Below, piece by piece: positions 11,431 to 23,100 of a stretch of DNA of 64,000 nt. The position numbers and the translations under genes are program-made. The DNA lies in the NCBI GenBank assembly GCA_963995525.1, contig OZ023205.1, forward strand, positions 65,854,621 to 65,918,620. The letters are read 5' to 3'. Source of the DNA: Escarpia spicata (lineage: Eukaryota > Annelida > Polychaeta > Sabellida > Siboglinidae). Every line of letters starts with the position of its first letter. Position 1 is the stretch's first letter. The notes beneath the pieces were generated by a model that made no database searches, was not told the origin of the DNA, and worked only from the letters and a program-made list of their open reading frames with translations.

Positions 11431-12244
11431 TGAACTAGTTCTGCTATAATACCGTTAGGAAGTTGTTTGTTGCCTCATTTTGAAAGATGGCTTCCATGTG
11501 ACCTGACCCCAAGGTGAAGTGATCTCGCTATTTTTGGGTGTGAAAAAGTGATACCTATAATTGCATGTAGTAACATGTTTTACTGTTGTTACTGAATGTT
11601 TTTATCAAGAAAAAAATATATTTAAAGTTTTTTTATTGTAGATATAATACAATTGTTTTTACTTATGGTTCGATTCCTTTAAAAAATTACTAAAATAATC
11701 ACGCAGTAAGATTACACAATCAGATGAGGTGGCATTGGAATCAATTTGTTAATTTAGTGTTTCATGCCGTTTTATGTTGGAAGAAAAATAAATTCCGAGA
11801 TACAATTTTGAAATATTTATCAAAAACATGGATTTTGAGCACCAGGTGACATCATGCTTCCGCAGTGCTTCATTCTGCAATTTTGTGGCATCTACATTTT
11901 ATCTGTAATTTTTGTGTCCAACCACACTGACACAGCAGTTGACTTGGACATTTTGTGTATGTTAATTATGTGACAAATCAGCTTCTCAGAATGTGCACTG
12001 CTTTCTTGACAAAAAAATTGGTCATATTTTGAAGTTGTTTCATTTTTACCATTCATCCAGCGGGATAATTGTGGGTGCAGACAGAAATTGTTATGACAAT
12101 GTTTTGTAGCAAGTTTAAGATACCAAAGAGAATATTAAGAACATGTTGAATTTTCAAACAAATTACTTAATAAAATTCTGTCAGAGTATTGTGTTTGTGA
12201 TGTTATCATGGAGGTATAAATAGTTTAGCGTTTAGACAATTGTA
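11431..12244. other. Intergenic, nothing recognised
   Basis: AT-rich with many stops on both strands. No repeat or exon seen. Confidence 0.5.
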
Positions 12245-12460
12245 CATCTATTCAATACAGACGTTTATGTATAAATACAAGATCAGTCTTACCTATTATC
12301 TTTGACAATAAGTTTAAACTTAATCAAGATGTTCATAGTTACAATACAAGACAATCTGTACAAATGCACTTCTGTGCAACTTTAGAAATAAGACTTCGTT
12401 CAATAAGAAATAAGTTGCTATCATTTGGAATTATTTAGCGGGGAGTGCATAAAGTTATTA
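12245..12460 (+). mobile_element. Non-LTR retrotransposon C-terminal fragment
   Basis: A broken plus frame reads IIFDNKFKLNQDVHSYNTRQ followed by IRLRSIRNK. The 'H.YNTRQ' block is the C-terminal signature of Daphne/L2-like reverse transcriptases. Confidence 0.65.
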
Positions 12461-12760
12461 CTTCTAGTTTGTGCTGGGTCCTAGAGTGAACATTGGTCCA
12501 GAGGCTAGTTTGTAATCATAAGATCAGTCGTCATAATAGCGAATGTTTCACAAACATCTACTATAAACATGATACTTCTTTAAATGCTCTACTATTAATT
12601 TGAGCTTGTATTAAAACCAACTGCACTGTGGTATTATTTGTGTAGGCCATGGGGCCAAGTCTAGGAAATGGTCGTAGGGTAGAGATATTAGTTTCACATG
12701 GACAGTTGCATAAACATTGCTATGTGCATACAGACAACTGATTTACTTATCTGCAGCAGT

Positions 12761-13487
12761 GCCGTGTATAGAACAACACTGACTTGACTTCAAGATGTAT
12801 GTGGCACTACGTACACAAAGCTACGTGTAGACACAACATGGTGCCGTGTATAGAACACGACTTGACTTCAAGATGTATGTGGCACTACGTACACAAAGCT
12901 ACGTGTAGACACAACATGGTGCCGTGTATAGAACAACACGACTTGACTTCAAGATGTATGTGGCACTACGTACACAAAGCTACGTGTAGACACAACATGG
13001 TGCCGTGTATAGAACAACACTGACTTGACTTCAAGATGTATGTGGCACTACGTACACAAAGCTACGTGTAGATACAACATGGTGCCGTGTATAGAACAAC
13101 ACGACTTGACTTCAAGATGTATGTGGCACTACGTACACAAAGCTACGTGTAGACACAACATGGTGCCGTGTATAGAACAACACGACTTGACTTCAAGATG
13201 TATGTGGCACTACGTACACAAAGCTACGTGTAGACACAACATGGTGCCGTGTATAGAACAACACTGACTTGACTTCAAGATGTATGTGGCACTACGTACA
13301 CAAAGCTACGTGTAGACACAACATGGTGCCGTGTATAGAACAACACGACTTGACTTCAAGATGTATGTGGCACTACGTACACAAAGCTATGTGTAGACAC
13401 AACATGGTGCCTTGTATAGAACAACACTGACTTGACTTCAAGATGTATGTGGCACTACGTACACAAAGCTACGTGTAGACACAACAT
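12761..13487. repeat. 80-bp satellite
   Basis: About nine near-identical copies of a unit of about 80 bp containing 'gtgccgtgtatagaacaaca' and 'cactacgtacacaaagctac'. Small 77-80 bp steps between copies cause the frame changes. Confidence 0.95.
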
Positions 13488-13489
13488 GA

Positions 13490-14125
13490 GCTCATAAATG
13501 GCATCTGATGACAGAAACACTTGTACTAAGGTAAGGGTGGTCTGTCACTTGAATCTACATGGCAATCACACCTACCAAACTGTCTTGCACAACTGTGTTA
13601 ACCAGGACCCTTTGGTTCCAATTGAATGTGTCTGGGTTGACAAGTTTCCTAGATAAACCAAGTTACGTAGAATGTTTTATATGCTGCCATATAACATAAT
13701 TATATTATTTCAAAATGTTTCCTGGTTACTGCATTAATAGGTATACATATACCAGGTATAATATACACATCATATGTACATAAATATCCTTAACACCTGA
13801 TTGAATGTGTTGGTTTTAATCACTAGTTACTCCATTTCTTGGTTATGATCAAGGGGACATGCAACATTCTGCAGTGAAATATACATCTAGCAGTGTATCA
13901 ACACCAGCATGAGTTTACAACACGCATTAAGCAGCTTTCCAGTGTGTGGGTGCAATTGTCAGCGCTGTCTGTTGGCGTCCATCACTGCCTTGAAACCTAC
14001 TCCTAGCTTGGTTCATGAGAGAAGTGTCTTCACATCCTCGAATGTCCAGATGGAAGCAAGGCTAGCAAGGTCTAGTGCTGTTTCACTGCAACTGACCGCT
14101 CATTTCATAGTCTTCATGGAAATGT
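13490..14125 (-). other. Presumed 3' untranslated region and downstream of VIPAS39
   Basis: This lies directly after the VIPAS39 stop codon in transcript direction. No reliable polyadenylation signal or other gene was found. Confidence 0.35.
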
Positions 14126-14146
14126 TCACGTCTTCCATTTGATATT
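14126..14146 (-). CDS. VIPAS39: VIPAS39 terminal coding exon
   Basis: A 21-base exon after the acceptor cctttttcacatttcag encodes NIKWKT and TGA. It continues LKSH from the previous exon to give the family ending (human: SSSQIRWKN). Confidence 0.75.
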   Translation of the reverse strand, partial: NIKWKT

Positions 14147-17100
14147 CTGAAATGTGAAAAAGGATCACTGAGTAATTTTGAATATTTGCTTATGTCATCA
14201 TTGGCATAGCAAACATGTTAATTTAAATAACAAATGTTCTCGCAATGTTATGGCAACCTGCATCTGTGCCTAGTTTAGTTGATGCTTTCATAGTTTGCAT
14301 AATTTCATGATTCAAATGATCCAAAATTCCATAAAGTTATTAATGTTGGTTCCATAAAGTTATTCATATTGGTTCCTTATAGTTATTAAAGTTGGTTCCA
14401 TAAAGTTATTCATATTGGTTCCTTAAAGTTATTAATATTGGTTCCATAAAGTTATTCATATTGGTTCCTTATAGTTATTAAAGTTGGTTCCATAAAGTTA
14501 TTCATATTGGTTCCTTAACGTTGGTTCCATAAAGTTATCCATGTCGGTTGACATATTTCTAAATTGCAGAAAAGGGCAATCCGAATAAGTTCCCGCAGTA
14601 AATATAACCCACACACCAAATCTATAATGAAATCTCTCAATCTAATAAAACTGGAAGACATCTTCACTCGTCATACATTTGTACATAAACAAAAGTGTTC
14701 TTATATTTTGTCAATCGCTATTTTTTTTACAAAACACTGCTTATCATGAGTATCCTACAATGCAAAGTTATCAAATTATCATCCCACACAGTCATACTTC
14801 GAGAGCCAGAAAATGTATTAGATACCAACTACCACCTTTATTTAGAAAAATGCCACCCTGCATTTTGGATAAAATATACACACATAGCTTCTACGGTTTC
14901 TAGTAATAATTAAAGTTTTATATACACCTGTATATACATGTATATATATGATGTTCAATTGAACAGGTCTGCCAGGGAGTAAAGTGTAAAGCACTTTGAC
15001 CATTCCTGAAGACTGGATACTGCGCTATATAAGAACTTACCTTTTTCTACTAATATATATATAATTATATACTGTAGAACAGGTCATGGCACTGACCACA
15101 GGTACCTGAGTTTACATCATTGACCAGACGAGAGTCATTATTAATAAAGAAGAGAGCACAAATTGCTGCGTATCATTTCGTTTCATAAAACAAGATGTAT
15201 TTGATACTCTTCATTTGTTTTGTATCCACCACACTTTACTGTACAACTCTGAATCTAATTCAGCCATTCAATGTCCCCTGAACTAAAATACTGTCTGCAG
15301 ATAATCTGCAGCCGGGTCTTACATGACTCTTGAGCACGTTTTCTGCGAGGAACCACTCCTGTGAGTTTGGCTTCAGCTTGCTCTTGTAAGCCAGCAGCTG
15401 TTGTCTATCCTTCAACTGGGCCAAGGTCTACAAAAGCAACTGTCTATGAGACATTCATAGCACACAATGAAAGTCATGCTTAACCGCAAATGTGGTGAGT
15501 ATTATGGTGCTGATCTATGTTCTAAAACTAGACTCATCCCATAACACCAACCCAAACACAAACATGTGTGATACCATTGAAAAAATATATAAAAAACATT
15601 TTCCAAGTAAAAATTTTTAATTCAACAAACATCGCCACAAAAAAATCAAACTGGGTTACACGAGGCATTATACTAAAAATGGAACTACATAATATTAATG
15701 TTGACCTTAAACAAACAATTAGATATGCTAAATTAAGTTATTACGACTTTACTAGACACAAATGAAATATAAAGAAGACATGGTCAACTATAAATGATAT
15801 ACTAAATAAAACGGAAAAAGATCTAATTCCCAGAATATTTTACTGTGGAAAAACAAGTCTCAGACAAGCTTATTATCGCAAACAAATAAAATTTATTCTT
15901 GCCAAACATTGGACCGGAACTTGTCAAGAAAATACGTAACCCAGACAACAAAACATTTCAAGACTACCTGCAATTCAAACATGATGTACAATTGTCCTTT
16001 CAAAAAGTAAACCGACAAGACATAGAAACTGTCACTGATCGCCTTCACCAGACATTCAGTTGTGGCGAAGATGGCGTATCAACAAAAGTATTGAAACAAT
16101 TAAAGACACCTTTACTTGAATCACTCGAAATCATAATAAACCAGCTATGAATCTGCTACTACTGGAGTGCCTCAAGGAGCCATTCTAGGCCCTCTCTTAT
16201 TTCTGGTTTACTTGAACGACGTCACAAACGCTAGCACTGTTTATAAACTACAACTATACACAGGTGATTCAGTATTAACAAGTACATTGGGATTCTTTAA
16301 TATACATGGCAATTTCCAAGAAATCAATATTGAGGTAGACAAAATCTGTGTGGTTAATAGTTAACAAACTGTCATTAAACATTAACAAATCTAAATACAT
16401 GTTTTCTATTCTCCACAAAAGAAAATCCCAAGATTATTCTTAAAGATAAACAACGGCCATAGATTTAACAAGATTGCCACCCAGAGAATTAACTCTAGGT
16501 AGCAGGTGGACAAGGAAGCCCTTTGGCTTATCGAGAGTCCGACCCTTTTATCTATGTGTATCCCGCCCGTCTGAGGTATGTGGCGATTTTATTTTTAAAC
16601 ATATTCACGCTACTAGCACCCACACAATCAGCAGGTAATCTGTTCCATTCATTTACAGTCCTTTGTGAAAATTAAAACTTTCTTATATCCAATCTACTCT
16701 GCTCCTTTGCTAATGCAAGTTCATGTCCTCTAGTCCTTCTATCTTTCTTAACTGAGAAAAATATATTTCTATCAATATTTTCATAACCCTTCAATATTTT
16801 AAACACTTCTATCTGATCTCCTCTCAATCTCCTGGTCTCTAGTGTTGTTAAACCGCATTTTTTAGGCGTATTTCGTAACTAAGATCCCTCAGATTTGGTA
16901 TCATTTTAGTTGCTCTCCTCTGCACTCTTTCTAGCATATCTAAGTCCTTCCTGCGATATGGCCTCCACGCTTGAATACAATATTCTAAATGAGGCCTAAC
17001 TATTGTTTTGTACAGCGGTATTATTAGCTCGTTTTCCTTATACGTTATGTTTCGCCTAATTAATCCAAGGATTTGATTTCCCTTTGAAGCTGCAATTCCG

Positions 17101-20100
17101 CACTGCTCTGAAATCTTCATATCAGCACTAACGGTTAACCCTAAGTCCTTTTCTTTTATAGTAGTACTTAGTACAGTACCCCCCATTGTATATTCTACTT
17201 CTTCGTTCCCATGTCCTATGTGGAGGCATTTACATTTCCCAAAATTGAACATCATTTGCCACTTTTCAGACCATTTGATCAACCTGTCAAGATCATCTTG
17301 TAAATGCTGTCTATCTCCATCACTTTTAATCCTTCTAAACACTTTTGTATCATCCGCAAATTTCAACACCTTGCTTGTTATTTCATCATCCAAATCGTTT
17401 ATGTATATTAAGAATAATATAGGACCTAATACTGATCCCTGTGGTACCCCACTCAATACCGATTTCCAGTTTGAAGCCTCCCCATCAACTACTACACGTT
17501 GTCTTCTGTCAATCAGCCATTGTTCTATCCAGTTTATTATACCATTTCCTATGCCATGGGCCTTTAGTTTAAGCAGTAATCTTTGATGTGGTACTTTGTC
17601 AAAAGCTTTTTGAAAATCTAAGTATACGATATCTACTGGTGATCCCTCATCTACAACATATTTGTTAAGCATGACCTCGCTTTAAAAAAACCATGTTGAG
17701 ATGGGTTTATCAAGTTTTGTTTAACAAAAAAATCCACCATGTGATCTTTAATTCGTCTTTCTAATAATTTACAAATCACTGATGTTAAACTCACTGGTCT
17801 ATAGTTCTCTGACTTGTTTCTCGAACCTTTTTTGAATAACGGTATAATGTTTGCTTCTTTCCATTCTAAAGGAACCACTCCCTCTTCTAATGACAAGTTT
17901 AAAACTGTTGCAAGTGGTATGCTAATTTGTTCTACAATTTCCAATAGTAGTTTGGGTGGAATACCATCCACTCCAGGTGATTTATTATCCTTCATAGCCC
18001 TTATTTTCTTAGTTACCATTTCCCGGGGTTACAATTAATTGTCCTAAATAGTCTGAATCTGCCCCCTTGAACTTAGCCTCTGGTATTGGCAGTGAACTAA
18101 TATCTTCCCTGGTAAACACTGAACAAAAGTACTCATTCAGGTCTTCTGCCATTATGAATCCCTCTGATATTATATTTCCAGCACTATCTTCTAGAGGACC
18201 GACCTTATCTTGAACTTTCTGTTTGCTTCGAACATACGCATAAAAACTCTTGCTGTCATGTTTTATATTACTAGCTAATTGTTGTTCATAGCTTCTCTTT
18301 GAATTTTTAATTTCAGCTATAGCTTGGTTAAGTGCTTCTTTATAACTGTTGTAGTCTTCATCATTTCCAGTACATCTATATAATTTGTTTATACTTAATT
18401 TTTCTAATGGCTTCTTTCGATAAGTGTTTCTTTTTGGACCGTTTTCCTTGTTTTTTTGAAGGGTACAAATTTATCAACTATGCACTTAATGTCGAAAAGC
18501 AAGATCATCATTCATGAAACTCAAGCAGATATGGAACTCAAATGTGTACACATTAAAAACTAAACTCAGATTATACAATACTCTGGTCAAATCAGTGTTA
18601 CTGTATGGATGTGAAACATGGAAAGTAAACAAATGCGACAACAAAAAACTTGAAATTTTCCATTTTAACTGTCTCAGAAGAATTTAAAAAATTAGATGGC
18701 CAGTAATAATTTCGAACAAAGACATTGAGAACATAACAGCAGAAGAGAAGATCAGCACAGAAGTACAGAGAAGAAGGTGGAATTGGATCGGGCATGTGCT
18801 GAGAAAGAAGGCCCAAAACCACTGCCTGACAGCACTGACATGGACGCCGGAAGGAACAAGAAAAGTTGGTCGACCAAAAACAACGTGGAGAACCACAGTG
18901 GAAAAAGAACGGAAGCAACTGGGCTGGGCAACATGGAGCAAAGCCAGACACATAGCCGTTGACAGGGCGAGGTGGCGGAGTCGCACAGCAGCCTTATGGG
19001 CCACAAGGCCCGAAGAGGATAGGTAAGCCTTATACCTTCCTTTGTGGAAATTTCTCCTATACTGCTTTTTGCTATTCCTTTCTGATTTTACTTTGATGGT
19101 AAAATGTATCTGGTTGTGATCGCTACTCCCCAGTGGCTCACATATCTTGACATTGTCAACTAATTCATTCTGTGAGAACAAAACTATGTCTAACACATTC
19201 TCACCCCTGGTTGGTTCTAACACATGTTGAGAAAGGAATGTATCTTGAACTAAAACTAAAAACTTGTGGTCCTCTCTCCCCATACTCTGTAGAGATTTCC
19301 ATTGTATATGCACATGGTTAAAATCCCCCATAATAATACAGTCCCGTTTGCTTACTTCCCTTATAGCGTTTTATATTTTTTCATTCTCTTCTATGCTTAT
19401 GTTTGGACTTCGATAAACTAACCCAACTGTTAACGTTGAGTTTCCTGTAACTATGTTACACCAAACAGCTTCTTCGCAATCTGCTTCTCTTTCTAATTTA
19501 ATTTCATAAGCCTGAATAGATTCTTTAATATATAAAATAACTCCACCTCCCTTTCTTCCTATTCTGTCTTTTCTAAAGATTACATATCCTGTCCGTCCCA
19601 ATTCAGCATCTGATATATCGGTGGTTGTCCAGGATTCAGTTATACCTATTATATGAGGGTCAATATCTTCTACCATAATGTTTAGTTCATTTCTTTTGTT
19701 TACTATACTCCTTGCATTTAAACAAACACATTTATATCCAGCTTCAGAAGAGTTTTCCAGACTTTTATTTGTTGATTTATTTGTGCTGTCTTTATCTATG
19801 CCTCCATTTTCAGGCTTTTCTGTGAGTCCCCCCTGCAAATATAATTTAAATAGATGCAACCTGTCCCACTGTCAACAGATTGCGGCAGATTCTCTGAGAA
19901 AACTGCTGCCCCCTTTCCACTAAGATGGAGGCCATCTCTCATGTACATATCTTCCCTCCCAACAAAGTATCCCCATAAATCTGTGAATCCCACCCCCTCG
20001 TCTTCACACATCTGCTCAGCTAGTGCATTGATCTTGCAGTTTCTATACGTTGCCCCCCTTCCTCCCATTACTGGCAAAATTCCTGACAAAATAACCTGTT

Positions 20101-23100
20101 CGACTCTCGTCTTCTTTAGCTTCCTCACTAACTGTCTATACTTCTGTACTATCGCAGTTGTTCCTTCCCTGTCTGCATTATTTGTTCCTACATGTTCCAG
20201 TATAGACCCCCCTTGCCATGTCCCAATACCTTCTCTACCCTGTCAGTTACATGTTCAATCCTAGCCCCCGGTAAACAAACAACGACGTCCTTCCTCTCGC
20301 TCAGTGTCTTGTCCGTCTTTCTCATAATGGAGTCACCCATAAAGACCCTCTCTTTCCTCATTGCCCCCTCAATCACTGCCTTAGAATAGCTCCTTCTTCG
20401 GTTTGCATCTGTCTGGTTGTTGTCTTTCCCCCCTGTCGTCTTCTCTCCTGTCACATTCTCTTCCGATCCATTCTTTCCTGTCGCTTTTTCTCTTGTCACC
20501 TTTCCTCCTGTCAGCGTCCCTTTTATCGACTTCTCTTCTATCACATTTGCTCTCACTTCCTTTCGTCCCTTCTCATTTTCCTCTCTCCTCTCCCGTTCCA
20601 TCTTCCCTCCCTCCTTCTCTACAGTCACTTTCTTCCCTGTCACCTTCACGCTTGTCACGTTTTATGTTGTCGATTTTCCAATTTCTTCCCCTCCAATCAC
20701 CTTCCCTCCTCTCAATCTCCTTTCCTCAGTTTTCTTGCCACTGCTATTCTCCTTCAGTCTTGCAGTATCCTCGCCTCTCTCCCTGTCGTCTCTCTCCATT
20801 CGACCTGCCTCCTTGCTAATTCCCATCTCCATTCCCTTCACAATATCTGTCAACCTAACTATCTCCTTCTGCAGACATTCCACCTTCCAACATCCAATGC
20901 ACTGAAAGGTGAATCCTTCCTCCATGGTTTCTGCCCATGACTTTCCACACCCGGACAATGCAAAATCTACCCAGCTGTGGCAGTGATCGCACACCAAGTG
21001 TCGCTTTGCCTTGACTTGCCGCTTGCAAGGCGCCATATCCCGATCAGAATTTATTTAATAACTTAACTAACTTAGTCTTTATAAAGACTGTTTCCTGTGT
21101 ACTACAGCACACTTTAGGTTACAAATTTCAATTACACAGCCGACTATTTATCCTAACACGAACGCTAACATCACCGGTAGTGACCTAATTTAAATACAAT
21201 CAATTACGTTATGTTAGGCTGCTTTATTTATTTAGGTTACGCCGCCCGACTATCGCCCTTGCTTAATTTTAACAACAATGCTACCTAATCAAAATATCTA
21301 GCAAGTACTGGCTTACACAGATATTATTTTATGTAAGTAGTTTGATGGTTGTTACTTTATCTCCTATATCTTCTACCACATAATCAGGTTTGTTAAATCT
21401 TGTTTACAACTTATCGAAGGCTAAGCCGCCTAAGTGAGTTACCCTATTATCACTCATTATACTAAGGTGTTCTAAAATACTAACTAACTTTAAGCACAAC
21501 TGCTACTCAATATATGTTTATTGCAACTTTATGAATGATATTAAGGCAAGAATAATACTTATCAATCAGTAATTCCACTTGTTTATCAACTTTTTTACAC
21601 CACCAATTTCTACGATCTATCTCCGCCAAATATAGCCTCGATTCGTTCATTCGTTCAGGCCATATCTCTGAACATATCTGAACATATAGCCAAATTTGGA
21701 ATACTAATTAGTTAAATGAATAGTACATGATATGTGGAATGTGGGCTCATTTGCTTGTGCAGTGCCATGACAATCAACATTTCTAGTGTGAGAGAGGGGC
21801 ATGCATCCTTGAAAATTATTCTGAGCTAACAACTGTATGTGTAATCATGCAGTTGTCAAGAATCATTAACTAGAATACTCTTTTGTGCAATAAGGTGGTT
21901 TTGGGCAAGGAAGTTTGACTGCAATGAATGTTGTGAGATGGCACTTCAGGTTTGAGCTTTTTTCATGACGTCTTGAAAAATGCTCAAACCTGAACAACAG
22001 TCACTGAAGTCAGATATCCTTGCCCAAAACCACCTTATTGCACAAAGGAGTATTCTAGCTAATTATTCTTGACAGTTGCATGATCACATATACAGTTGTT
22101 AGTTCAAAATAAGATGTGAAAATCCATATCACTTCAAACATTCATTGCCATGGTAATACACAACCAAACGTGCCCATATTTCACACGTCATATACAATTA
22201 ATTGTTCTAATCAGTGCTCCAAATCTGGTTATAATATGTTCAGTATTAACAGAGATATGGCATATTGGTTATATGGGTGTTTTCGAGTAGTGGCTACCCT
22301 TAAATGCGCAGACAATTTCAATTTCCTAGGTTTAACTATAAACAAACATCTTAAGTGGAACAGCCACATCGATAAAATAGCTTCCAAAATATCACGCACA
22401 ATTGTGATTATAAATAAGTTGAGTTGGTTCATTCCTAATTCACTAATTCTTCCCCACATAAATTACTGTATACTGGTATGGGGATCTCAACTCAACAAAA
22501 TTACTATCAAAGAGAGCAATACGAATGATTACAAACAGTAAATATAACGCACATACTGACCCTTTGTTCAAGTTTAAAACTTCTAAAAGTTGAAAACATC
22601 TTTAAATTACTACAATAAAAATTGTATCACAAATATGTAAATAGAAACCTTCCTGAATATATTATGTCTCAATACATACTTTATCGTGTTTATTATTGGT
22701 TCTTGTATGTATTAACTAAAATAAACTATATTCATTGACAATACTGCACGATCCAGAGCAAAAAAACCCAGATGGCAAGGAAGCCTTTGGCTTTTCGAGA
22801 GTCCAACTTTTTTTTATCTATGTGAAACCCACCCTTTGGAGATATTTGCGAATTTTATTTTTAAACACATTCACCTTGCTAGTATTTACACAATCAGTAG
22901 ATTATTTGTGCATTTCATTGACTGTCCATATTTAATTTTAGGCACCTATGCAAGAAACTACACTAACCTCAATGACGCATTCATGACACTGGTATTTCTG
23001 CCCCGCCTCCAGTCGCTGTTGATGGTTGTCTATCAAGTTACAGAACTTGGTGATGATCTGTGAAACCAATACAAACATTACTCTTGATGGTCGGCTATCA

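Larger units (their letters stand above)
16484..21629 (-). mobile_element. CR1-clade LINE, copy B, near full length
   Basis: The 5' end is at about 21629 ('ggcggagatagatcg' on the minus strand) and the 3' end at about 16484 ('gggtggcaatcttgttaaatc'). The order is 5' leader, ORF1 (zinc finger, charged linker, SGNH esterase), ORF2 (endonuclease, reverse transcriptase, C-terminal tail). It lies in the VIPAS39 intron between 15427 and 22968, in the same orientation as that gene. It is interrupted by another LINE fragment at about 18508-19028. Confidence 0.9.

Noticed and set aside
12784..13267. Two 80-codon frames MTSRCMWHYVHKATCRHN
   Set aside because: They are translations of the 80-bp satellite.
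18598..18951. Minus frames over 18598-19026
   Set aside because: They are the antisense of the RTE-like C-terminal fragment, which reads clearly on the plus strand.
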